From contig CAMWUP010000191.1 in assembly GCA_947177465.1 (NCBI GenBank), positions 1 to 5,089 on the forward strand: 5,089 nt of DNA. Reading direction: 5' to 3'. How positions within the stretch are numbered: position 1 is the stretch's first letter; every line of letters begins with the position of its first letter. The notes under the pieces were generated by a model, which was not told the DNA's origin, did no database searches, and worked only from the letters and a program-made list of their open reading frames with translations. Shown in pieces: positions 1 through 5,089 of the stretch. Position numbers and translations under genes: made by a program. Source of the stretch: an uncultured Lachnospiraceae bacterium. Lineage in GTDB: Bacteria; Bacillota; Clostridia; Lachnospirales; Lachnospiraceae.

Positions 1-1110
1 GAGGTAAAGAATTACCTGATTGCAAACGCGCTGTTCTGGGTGGAGAAGTTTCATGCCGACGGTCTGCGTATGGATGCGGTGGCTTCCATGCTTTATCTGG
101 ATTATGGAAAGAATGACGGAGAGTGGGTTGCCAATATTTACGGCGGTAATGAAAACCTGGAAGCAATCGAGTTTATCAAGCATGTCAACTCCATCTTGAA
201 AAAAAGGAATCCGGGCGTGCTGAGTATTGCCGAAGAGAGCACCGCATGGCCGATGATTACCGGCAATTTGGACGAGGGCGGACTTGGATTTGATATAAAA
301 TGGAATATGGGATGGATGAATGACTATCTGCGCTATATCCGCTTTGACCCGTATTTCAGAAGCCACCATCACAGTGAGCTGACCTTCAGCATGATATATA
401 CCTACAGTGAAAATTTCATGCTGGTATTCTCTCACGATGAGGTGGTACATGGCAAGGCATCCATGATTGGAAAAATGCCGGGTGAGCGGGAACAGAAATT
501 CGCGGGACTTCGCTTAAGCTATGCTTACATGATGACCCATCCGGGCAAAAAGCTTCTCTTTATGGGGCAGGACATTGCGGAGTTTGACGAATGGAACGAA
601 GGCAGACGGGTGGAATGGGAGCTGCTTGACTATCCGGATCACAGAGGCGTACAGGAGCTTGTCAAAGAATTAAACCGTCTTTACAGAACGCAGCCGGCAT
701 TGTATGAGCTGGATAATCGTCCGGAAGGCTTTGAATGGCTGAATTGTATTGCAGCAAACGAATGTTACCTGACATTCCTGCGAAAAGGAAAAAAACGAGA
801 GGATGCACTTTTGGTTATCGCCAATTTCTCCGGTGCTCCCATAAAGCTGCAGGCAGGCGTGCCTTATGCGGGCAGTTATAAGGAAATTTTAAATACGGAT
901 GCCGTAAAATTCGGCGGTACCGGAGTGGTAAACAGCCGTGTGAAAAAGGCAGCGGCAAAGGAATGGGACGATAAGCCGTACTCCATCAATGTCAATCTGG
1001 CGCCCTTGTCGGTGAGTATTTTGGCCTACACACCGGAGACTGTCGGCGAGACAAAGAAAAAAGTACCTGCAGGAAAAAAGAAAGCAAAGCAGGGTGGCAG
1101 AAAAAAGTAA
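1..1110 (+). CDS. glgB: 1,4-alpha-glucan branching enzyme, C-terminal part (5' end outside window)
   Basis: GlgB makes alpha-1,6 branches in glycogen by cutting an alpha-1,4 chain and re-attaching it, in the cytoplasm. The frame is open from base 1, so the gene starts upstream; an in-frame GTG at base 40 lies inside the catalytic domain and is not the start. The 369 visible residues carry the GH13 motifs in order: LRMDAV with the nucleophile Asp at bases 73-75, IAEEST with the acid/base Glu at 232-234, and FSHDEVVHGK with the transition-state Asp at 436-438. GFDIKWNMGW and the EWNEGR...EWELLDYPDHRG block are also typical of GlgB rather than of amylases. A C-terminal all-beta domain follows (about 720-1040). 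By comparison with the E. coli enzyme, roughly half of the protein is missing. The last 20 or so residues form a Lys/Arg-rich tail beyond the usual end. mscS follows after 17 bases. Confidence 0.96.
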   Translation, partial: EVKNYLIANALFWVEKFHADGLRMDAVASMLYLDYGKNDGEWVANIYGGNENLEAIEFIKHVNSILKKRNPGVLSIAEESTAWPMITGNLDEGGLGFDIKWNMGWMNDYLRYIRFDPYFRSHHHSELTFSMIYTYSENFMLVFSHDEVVHGKASMIGKMPGEREQKFAGLRLSYAYMMTHPGKKLLFMGQDIAEFDEWNEGRRVEWELLDYPDHRGVQELVKELNRLYRTQPALYELDNRPEGFEWLNCIAANECYLTFLRKGKKREDALLVIANFSGAPIKLQAGVPYAGSYKEILNTDAVKFGGTGVVNSRVKKAAAKEWDDKPYSINVNLAPLSVSILAYTPETVGETKKKVPAGKKKAKQGGRKK

Positions 1111-1113
1111 TAT

Positions 1114-1118
1114 GGGAG
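1114..1118 (+). promoter_or_regulatory. Ribosome binding site of the mscS gene
   Basis: GGGAG lies 9 bases before the ATG at 1128. It sits in the 17-base gap after the glgB stop. No promoter fits in this gap, which supports translation from a shared glgB-mscS message. Confidence 0.7.
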
Positions 1119-1127
1119 TAAATTATA

Positions 1128-1940
1128 ATGGAAGAATTTCTGCAAGGGCTGCCTGAGAAAGCAATGAATCTGGGAATCAGGATATTGTTGTCGGCTGTGG
1201 TGTTTTTGATTGGCATGCAGGTGATTAAGCTTCTGAGGCGGTTTCTAAAGAAGTCGTTACAGCGTGCAAAAGCGGATGTGGGCGTCATTCAGTTTTTAGA
1301 TTCCCTGATAAAGGCAGTCCTGTATGTGATTTTGATTTTTATGATAGCTTCCGGTTTTGGAGTGGACGCGGCTAGCATCGTAGCACTGCTCGGTTCTGTC
1401 GGTGTGGCGGTGGGGCTTGCCATTCAGGGAAGTCTCTCTAACTTTGCGGGAGGCGTTCTGATTCTGCTGTTAAAGCCCTTCAAGGTGGGCGATTACATTA
1501 AAGAGGACAGCAGTGGGAATGAAGGGACGGTTGCAGAAATACAGCTTTTCTATACTAAGCTTACGACACCGGACAACCGTATTATCGTGCTGCCAAACGG
1601 TACGCTGGCAAATACCAGCATGACAAATGTGACGGAGGCTGCAACCAGAAGACTGGATATCTATGTGGGAATTGCTTATGATTCCTCCATAAAGCAGGCG
1701 AGAGAAGCTCTTGTTGGTATGCTGCAGGCAGATACCGCAGCTTTAAAGGATATGGATATGCGTGTTTTCGTGGACGAGCTGTCTGAGTCCAGCATCCGTC
1801 TGGGAATCCGCTGTTGGGTAAAGCAGGAGGATTACTGGGAAGCCAAGTGGAGATTGACAGAAGAGACAAAGTATACGCTTGATAAGGCTGGAATCTCCAT
1901 TCCGTTTCCGCAGTTGGATATCCATCAGAAGAATTCATAA
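1128..1940 (+). CDS. mscS: Small-conductance mechanosensitive channel, MscS family
   Basis: This is a membrane channel that opens under lateral membrane tension and lets small solutes out after osmotic downshock. It is 270 residues and complete, close to the 286 of E. coli MscS, so it is the minimal three-helix type. Hydrophobic segments lie at about 13-37 (TM1), 57-79 (TM2) and 82-116 (TM3). TM3 carries the Gly/Ala-rich pore helix VALLGSVGVAVGLAIQ followed by GSLSNFAGGV and KPF, closely matching the E. coli pore region. The beta domain follows (about 117-165) with the family PNG motif at 156-158. The cytoplasmic alpha/beta cage ends in GISIPFPQLDIH (255-266), the expected C-terminal strand. 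Start: ATG at 1128 with GGGAG upstream. The stop is TAA, and no convincing terminator follows before the tRNA promoter, so transcripts may run on to the terminator at 2102-2137. Confidence 0.95.
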   Translation: MEEFLQGLPEKAMNLGIRILLSAVVFLIGMQVIKLLRRFLKKSLQRAKADVGVIQFLDSLIKAVLYVILIFMIASGFGVDAASIVALLGSVGVAVGLAIQGSLSNFAGGVLILLLKPFKVGDYIKEDSSGNEGTVAEIQLFYTKLTTPDNRIIVLPNGTLANTSMTNVTEAATRRLDIYVGIAYDSSIKQAREALVGMLQADTAALKDMDMRVFVDELSESSIRLGIRCWVKQEDYWEAKWRLTEETKYTLDKAGISIPFPQLDIHQKNS

Positions 1941-1958
1941 ATATTTTAAAAAATATAG

Positions 1959-1987
1959 TTGCATTTTCGGGGGTTATTGATTATAAT
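1959..1987 (+). promoter_or_regulatory. Sigma-A type promoter of the tRNA-Thr gene
   Basis: The -35 element TTGCAT (1959-1964) and a perfect -10 TATAAT (1982-1987) are separated by exactly 17 bases, the optimal spacing. Transcription would start near 1993-1996, about 23 bases before the mature tRNA. Just upstream, 1941-1956 is an A/T-only inverted repeat (ATATTTT, AA, AAAATAT) placed where an UP element would contact the RNA polymerase alpha subunit; that role is inferred. Strong promoters of this form are typical of stable RNA genes. Confidence 0.85.
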
Positions 1988-1997
1988 AATTAATGTT

Positions 1998-2015
1998 GTG
2001 ACTGATAAAGGTCAC
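1998..2015 (+). other. Inverted repeat in the tRNA leader (possible pre-tRNA hairpin)
   Basis: GTGAC (1998-2002) and GTCAC (2011-2015) are perfect inverted arms around an 8-base spacer, with a possible extra T-G pair outside them. The hairpin would fill almost the whole 5' leader between the predicted transcription start and the tRNA, ending 2 bases before its first base. It may form in the precursor next to the RNase P cut site, or be an operator, or be chance. Confidence 0.4.
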
Positions 2016-2017
2016 GT

Positions 2018-2090
2018 GCTGAAATAGCTCAGTTGGTAGAGCACTTCACTCGTAATGAAGGGGTCGAGGGTTCAAGTCCCTTTTTCAGCT
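2018..2090 (+). tRNA. tRNA-Thr, anticodon CGT (reads ACG)
   Basis: A full cloverleaf can be drawn. The acceptor stem is GCTGAAA (2018-2024) with TTTCAGC (2083-2089). The D stem is GCTC/GAGC with loop AGTTGGTA. The anticodon stem is CTTCA/TGAAG with loop CTCGTAA, giving anticodon CGT at 2051-2053. The variable loop is GGGTC. The T stem is GAGGG/CCCTT (one G-T pair) with loop TTCAAGT. The discriminator is T2090. The G1-C72 and C2-G71 pairs and the G35/U36 anticodon bases agree with known threonine identity elements. The 3' CCA is not encoded (CTT follows), so it must be added by a nucleotidyltransferase. It has its own promoter and terminator and appears to be a single-tRNA unit. Confidence 0.97.
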
Positions 2091-2101
2091 CTTCTTATTT
2101 C

Positions 2102-2137
2102 CCCGAAAACCGCTTACAGCGGTGTTTCGGGTTTTTT
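2102..2137 (+). terminator. Intrinsic terminator after tRNA-Thr
   Basis: The stem is CCCGAAA plus ACCGC (2102-2113) pairing with GCGGT and TTTCGGG (2119-2131), with one bulged G at 2124 and the loop TTACA. Six T follow (2132-2137). The 12-pair stem and T run make a strong Rho-independent terminator, 11 bases behind the tRNA. It would also stop any transcript reading through from glgB-mscS. Confidence 0.93.
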
Positions 2138-2143
2138 ATTTTA

Positions 2144-2152
2144 TGGTAAAAT
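2144..2152 (+). promoter_or_regulatory. Possible extended -10 promoter of the zinc-ribbon gene
   Basis: TGGTAAAAT fits the extended -10 pattern TGnTAtaaT, which can work with a poor -35. The best -35 candidate (TTTCGG, 2125-2130, spacing 16) is weak and lies in the terminator stem. Transcription would begin near 2159, leaving a leader of about 20 bases before the ATG at 2180. The gene needs some promoter here because the terminator directly upstream isolates it. Confidence 0.4.
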
Positions 2153-2166
2153 AAGAAAATTTTGAT

Positions 2167-2172
2167 AGGAGG
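2167..2172 (+). promoter_or_regulatory. Ribosome binding site that fixes the start of the zinc-ribbon gene
   Basis: AGGAGG, a perfect Shine-Dalgarno core, lies 7 bases before the ATG at 2180. An in-frame TTG at 2162 lies upstream of this site and has no binding site of its own. The ATG start also makes the protein begin MYCTKCG, the usual opening of this zinc-ribbon type. Confidence 0.92.
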
Positions 2173-2179
2173 AGAAAGA

Positions 2180-4327
2180 ATGTATTGTACAAAGTGTGGA
2201 AGAGAAAACGAGGAGGGGGTGAAATTCTGCAGTTATTGCGGTGCTATGATGGAAACGCCTTTGCAGGCGGATAATGCGGCGCCAGTCAATGATAATGCAG
2301 AAGCAGTTCCGGAAGCAGCACCTTCCTTGCAGAGTGGACCGCCGGAGATATCAGGGCAGCCCGAAGTATCTGTGCAGCCCGGGGCTCTGGGACAGCCTGA
2401 AACGGCAGAACAGCCAAAGGCTCAAGAACAGCCTTGGATGGATTCCCAGCCCAAGGTAGTGGAGCAGTCATGGATGGCAGGACAGGCCGTGGGAACAGCG
2501 TCCGTGCAAATGCCAAATGTAGTGCAGGCTAATGTACCTCCTGTGCAGGTGCCGCAGGCAGCGCAGACCAATGTATCCCCCGGGCAGATGGGTCAGATGC
2601 CGCCGATGGCAGGGCAGGCGCCCCAGCAGAGCGGACAGATGCCGCCGATGGCGGGACAGTCCCCTATGCAGAACGGGCAGATGCCGTCCATGGCGGGTCA
2701 GATGCCAATGCAGGGTGGGCAGATACCGCCCATAAATGGACAGATACCTCCTATGCCTTACTCGGCAGTGCCTCCTGCAAATCCGTCACAGAAGAAGGGA
2801 AATGGCGCTGTAAAAGCAATTTTGGGCATTATGATTGTTCTGGTGCTTGTGGGTATCGGTGCTGCGGCATTTTTGTTTATCAACAAAAGCTCACAGGAAA
2901 AGAAATTGCAGAATCAGCTTGAAACGGCTGCAAATTATATAGCGGACGGTTCTTATGAGGAAGCAGTTGCAGCGTATCTGGAGCTACTGGAAAAGAATCC
3001 GGAGACCAGCGAAGCGATTGACGGGCTGCCTGATACTTATATTAAGTGGGCAGAACGCTATGCGAACGATGAAAACTATGAAGAGGCAATTGCAATTCTA
3101 CAAAGTGCAGACGATCAGGCAAAGAGTAAGACGATTAAAAAGAAAATCAGTGAATATGAAGATACGCTGGCGGCAATGAATCAGAAGGGCTTTGCAGATA
3201 CCGATTTGATATTCAGGGATGGTACTTATGAGCTTACAGTTGAACTGAACCATGCATTAATAGTACGTCCCAGCGGTACCTACTATACGTCTTATGCGGA
3301 TGCTTCTTACGAAGAATATGGAGAATATGCAACGGACAGGGGATTAAAGCTTGGTGATTCTCTGGAAGATTATCGGACGCTTTATGAGGTAGAGCCGGGC
3401 TATTCCGCATGGGAGCTGTACAGCGGCGAAAACAATGAATACACAAGCTTTGCAGAGTATACCGGACAGTCTCCGGCAGATATGTATAATAATTACAAAA
3501 ATGTGTGGCTGGATATCGGTTTCAGCAAAGAAAACGGCGAGTGGAGAGCTTTGACAGACATTGAAATCAAAGAAACCTGGTTCTGTGACGCACCACTGTA
3601 TGACTATGAAGAAGTAGTGATATTTGCTGTTAACTTTGATGAATGGGGAGAGGTAATCGGTCTTTCTCTTGAACATTTTTCCTATGACGAAGGCTGGGTA
3701 GAATGGCAGGCATGGGACGACGGTTCTGACAGCGGCAATGACGGAAACGGAGACGACGATTTCGGTTATACCGGAAATAGAGAAGAGTTTACGGATGCGG
3801 ATTTGTATTTCAGCAACGGAACTGACCGGATTGAGGTTTCTTTGAATCATGCTTTTATCGTGTATGCGAATGGAAGCCAGATACTTTCCTACGCGGATGC
3901 AGATTATGCGACGTCAGAAGACCTTTATTTCACCAACAGAGGACTTGAAATCGGCATGACATTGGAGGATTACAAGGAGCTATATTATGTGGAACCAGGT
4001 TATGCCGCATGGGAACTGTTCAGGGGTGAAAACAACGAGTATACAAGCTTTGCGGAGTATACCGGACAATCTCCGGCAGATATGTATGACGGAACCTATA
4101 ACAATGCATGGCTGGATATCGGTTTCTGCAAGGAAAACGGTGAGTGGAGAGCAATGCTGGACTATGAGGTAAGGGATACTTGGTTCTGTGATGCAGATTT
4201 AGACGATTATGAAGAGGTAGTGGTTTTTGCGGTAAATCTGGATCAATGGGGAGAAGTACGAGGACTGTCTCTTGAGCATTTTTCCTATGATGATGGATGG
4301 GTAGAATGGCAGGGATGGGCAGATTAA
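2180..4327 (+). CDS. Zinc-ribbon single-pass membrane protein with TPR-like segment and two tandem C-terminal domains, function unknown
   Basis: I do not recognise the gene as a whole. The protein has 715 residues. Residues 1-25 are a zinc ribbon with Cys 3, 6, 17 and 20 (CX2C-X10-CX2C). Residues 26-204 are low complexity, rich in Pro, Gln, Gly, Met and Ala, with Gln-Pro spaced along 60-96 and four 14-residue repeats at 138-193. One hydrophobic helix follows (about 211-234), flanked by lysines on both sides. Residues 240-335 are helical and TPR-like: YIADGSYEEAVAAYLELL and YANDENYEEAIAIL look like two related helical repeats. Two copies of an acidic, Trp/Tyr-rich domain follow (338-514 and 537-715), about two-thirds identical by eye, joined by an Asp/Gly/Asn-rich linker. 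The layout suggests a cytosolic N-terminus and an extracytoplasmic C-terminus, but charges around the helix do not settle the topology. The gene is isolated between two terminators, so neighbours give no clue. Sensing, envelope binding or scaffolding are all possible; none is shown. Confidence 0.9.
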   Translation: MYCTKCGRENEEGVKFCSYCGAMMETPLQADNAAPVNDNAEAVPEAAPSLQSGPPEISGQPEVSVQPGALGQPETAEQPKAQEQPWMDSQPKVVEQSWMAGQAVGTASVQMPNVVQANVPPVQVPQAAQTNVSPGQMGQMPPMAGQAPQQSGQMPPMAGQSPMQNGQMPSMAGQMPMQGGQIPPINGQIPPMPYSAVPPANPSQKKGNGAVKAILGIMIVLVLVGIGAAAFLFINKSSQEKKLQNQLETAANYIADGSYEEAVAAYLELLEKNPETSEAIDGLPDTYIKWAERYANDENYEEAIAILQSADDQAKSKTIKKKISEYEDTLAAMNQKGFADTDLIFRDGTYELTVELNHALIVRPSGTYYTSYADASYEEYGEYATDRGLKLGDSLEDYRTLYEVEPGYSAWELYSGENNEYTSFAEYTGQSPADMYNNYKNVWLDIGFSKENGEWRALTDIEIKETWFCDAPLYDYEEVVIFAVNFDEWGEVIGLSLEHFSYDEGWVEWQAWDDGSDSGNDGNGDDDFGYTGNREEFTDADLYFSNGTDRIEVSLNHAFIVYANGSQILSYADADYATSEDLYFTNRGLEIGMTLEDYKELYYVEPGYAAWELFRGENNEYTSFAEYTGQSPADMYDGTYNNAWLDIGFCKENGEWRAMLDYEVRDTWFCDADLDDYEEVVVFAVNLDQWGEVRGLSLEHFSYDDGWVEWQGWAD
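2591..2758 (+). repeat. Four tandem 42-base units coding 14-residue Gln/Pro/Met/Gly repeats
   Basis: Residues 138-193 of the zinc-ribbon protein divide into four units of 14: GQMPPMAGQAPQQS, GQMPPMAGQSPMQN, GQMPSMAGQMPMQG and GQIPPINGQIPPMP. Each opens with GQ(M/I)P and has a second GQ at its eighth and ninth positions. The units stay in frame and diverge towards the 3' end. They probably form a flexible uncharged cytosolic linker next to the membrane helix. The unit length and DNA similarity make slippage or recombination between units possible. Confidence 0.85.
3191..3721 (+). repeat. First copy of the duplicated C-terminal domain
   Basis: Codes residues 338-514, from FADTDLIF to the WVEWQ end. 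It matches the second copy in register: LNHA, SYADA, LEDY, VEPGY, WEL, GENNEY, TGQSPADMY, WLDIGF, KENGEWRA, TWFCDA, DYEEVV, FAVN, WGEV, GLSLEHFSYD and GWVEWQ occur in both. It has one Cys (469); the position of the second copy's Cys650 is Ser449 here. Aromatic and acidic residues dominate. I do not recognise the fold. Confidence 0.9.
3722..3787 (+). other. Asp/Gly/Asn-rich linker between the two domain copies
   Basis: Residues 515-536, including GSDSGNDGNGDDDFG, are almost purely small and acidic. They look like a flexible spacer. The run loosely resembles calcium-binding loops but matches none exactly. Confidence 0.7.
3788..4324 (+). repeat. Second copy of the duplicated C-terminal domain
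   Basis: Codes residues 537-715 and reaches the stop. Matching positions are shifted by about 600 bases from the first copy. The first 50 or so residues match only about half, while the rest matches about three-quarters or better. In the core stretch 4031-4087 versus 3431-3487, 5 of 57 bases differ and all five changes are silent. This copy has two Cys (650 and 670), one more than copy one. Confidence 0.9.
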
Positions 4328-4341
4328 GTTGATGTATGTAG

Positions 4342-4371
4342 CCGGGCTCATGTTTTATGAGTCCGGTTTTT
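4342..4371 (+). terminator. Intrinsic terminator after the zinc-ribbon gene
   Basis: CCGGGCTCAT (4342-4351) pairs with ATGAGTCCGG (4357-4366) over ten positions, one of them G-T, around the loop GTTTT. Five T follow (4367-4371). On the minus strand the hairpin is not followed by a T run, so it would stop the plus-strand gene well and the convergent permease message poorly. Confidence 0.92.
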
Positions 4372-4387
4372 ACATGGAAAAAAGCAG

Positions 4388-5089
4388 TTACATTTTTTTC
4401 TTGTAATAATGTTCACCCCACTGGATAATCTGGTACAGTCCCATGGCGATGATGCAGAGCAGAATGATGGAGGTAATCACCATATGCATTTGGAAAACCT
4501 GTGAGCCGTAAATAATCAGGTACCCGAGTCCCCTTCTTGCGGCGAGAAATTCACCAATGATGACGCCAACAAGGGCGAGACCGATATTTACTTTCATCGT
4601 GCTCAGAATGGTGGGAATACTGCCCGGAAGAATCACTTTAAAGAAAGCGTTCCATTTGCTGCCGCCCAGTGTATAAATCAAAGTAATTTTTTCACTGTCA
4701 ACCTGCTTGAAGCCTGTATACAGGCTTATAATGGAGCCAAATATGGCAACAGAGGCGCCGGCGACAATAATGGTGGTGGTACCGGTGCCGAGCCATACAA
4801 TAAAAAGAGGCGCAAGCGCGGATTTCGGCAGGCTGTTTAAGATGACAAGGTATGGTTCCGCTATTTCTGATACGCCGGAAGAATACCATAGCAGAGTTGC
4901 TGCCGCCATGCCGATAAGAATAACCAGAAAAAAGCTGATTAGCGTTTCGGCAAGGGTGATACCGATGTGCAGAAACAGAGCTCTTTTTGTCACCAGTTCA
5001 AAGAAGCAGAGGACAACTTTTGAGGGACTGGAGAAAAAAAAGGTATCTATCCAGCCCAAAGCTGCAGCAGTTTCCCATAAGGTTAAAAA
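4388..5089 (-). CDS. ABC transporter permease, SsuC/TauC/NrtB/ThiX type, 5' end outside window
   Basis: This is the inner-membrane permease of a binding-protein-dependent importer of the kind that takes up sulfonates, taurine, nitrate or thiamine precursors; the substrate cannot be told from the permease alone. The frame is open to the right edge. The TTG at 5059 is internal, because the residues before it (LWETAAALG, followed by WIDTFFFSSPSKV) match the usual N-terminal part of this family. 233 residues are visible, against about 250-260 in full-length relatives. Hydrophobic segments, numbered from the right edge, lie at about 41-67, 92-126, 160-182 and 202-222. The loop contacting the ATPase is at 4616-4678 (TLGGSKW...VILPGS), followed by GEFLAARRGLGYLI, a signature of the family. 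It ends HYYKKKM. The ATPase and binding-protein genes are not in the window and should lie to the right. It converges on the zinc-ribbon gene with 60 bases between the stops. Confidence 0.92.
   Translation of the reverse strand, partial: FLTLWETAAALGWIDTFFFSSPSKVVLCFFELVTKRALFLHIGITLAETLISFFLVILIGMAAATLLWYSSGVSEIAEPYLVILNSLPKSALAPLFIVWLGTGTTTIIVAGASVAIFGSIISLYTGFKQVDSEKITLIYTLGGSKWNAFFKVILPGSIPTILSTMKVNIGLALVGVIIGEFLAARRGLGYLIIYGSQVFQMHMVITSIILLCIIAMGLYQIIQWGEHYYKKKM

Noticed and set aside
1941..1956. A/T-only inverted repeat after mscS as a terminator
   Set aside because: The stem has no G-C pairs and only a two-base spacer, and no T run follows. A role as an UP element for the tRNA promoter fits better.
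2018..2090. tRNA-Thr as an attachment site for a mobile element
   Set aside because: No integrase gene is visible and I see no second copy of the tRNA 3' end in the window.
2162..2164. TTG as an upstream start for the zinc-ribbon protein
   Set aside because: The perfect AGGAGG lies between it and the ATG at 2180 at ideal spacing for the ATG, and nothing suitable precedes the TTG.
2591..2758. Regular 42-base repeats as a CRISPR-like array
   Set aside because: The units abut without spacers, diverge between copies and are translated in frame as part of a clear protein.
3722..3787. Asp/Asn/Gly linker as a calcium-binding EF-hand or dockerin loop
   Set aside because: The acidic run does not follow the DxDxDG spacing with a final acidic ligand and lacks the flanking helix pattern; a flexible spacer is the simpler reading.
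3344..3850. A 168-codon open frame on the minus strand inside the zinc-ribbon gene
   Set aside because: It is antisense to a clear coding region, has no recognisable motifs, and its open length follows from the composition of the plus-strand codons. Other antisense and offset frames in glgB, mscS and the linker region fail for the same reasons.
5057..5059. TTG as the start of the ABC permease
   Set aside because: The frame stays open to the window edge and the residues before it match the conserved N-terminal part of the family, so the true start lies outside.

Overview
The window looks like chromosomal DNA from a low-to-middling GC Firmicute, most likely a gut-type Clostridia member of the Lachnospiraceae kind. 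This rests on strong AGGAGG-type ribosome binding sites, a tRNA gene without an encoded CCA end, T-rich intrinsic terminators, the style of the branching enzyme, and a zinc-ribbon membrane protein of a sort common in that group. The taxonomic placement is inference; no marker gene is present.

Layout, left to right. (1) Positions 1-1110, plus strand: the C-terminal half of a glycogen branching enzyme (GlgB), cut by the window start and ending in an unusual lysine-rich tail. (2) 1128-1940, plus: a complete small-conductance mechanosensitive channel (MscS family), 17 bases behind glgB and probably cotranscribed with it. (3) 1959-2137: a self-contained tRNA unit made of a near-consensus promoter, a short leader that folds as a hairpin, tRNA-Thr(CGT) and a strong intrinsic terminator. 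(4) 2180-4327, plus: a 715-residue protein that I cannot name. It has an N-terminal zinc ribbon, a Pro/Gln/Met/Gly-rich linker containing four 14-residue repeats, one membrane helix, a TPR-like helical segment, and two tandem copies of an acidic, aromatic-rich domain of about 177 residues that I do not recognise. (5) 4342-4371: an intrinsic terminator closing that gene. (6) 4388-5089, minus: the C-terminal part of an ABC transporter permease of the SsuC/TauC/NrtB/ThiX type, converging on the zinc-ribbon gene and cut by the window end.

The parts do not form one obvious pathway. GlgB (glycogen branching) and MscS (release of osmotic pressure) may share a transcript. The tRNA unit separates them from the zinc-ribbon gene, which appears to be a single-gene unit. 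The permease belongs to an operon that starts beyond the right edge. The most unusual item is the zinc-ribbon protein: its layout suggests a cytosolic zinc module joined through a disordered linker and one membrane span to a duplicated extracytoplasmic domain of unknown function.
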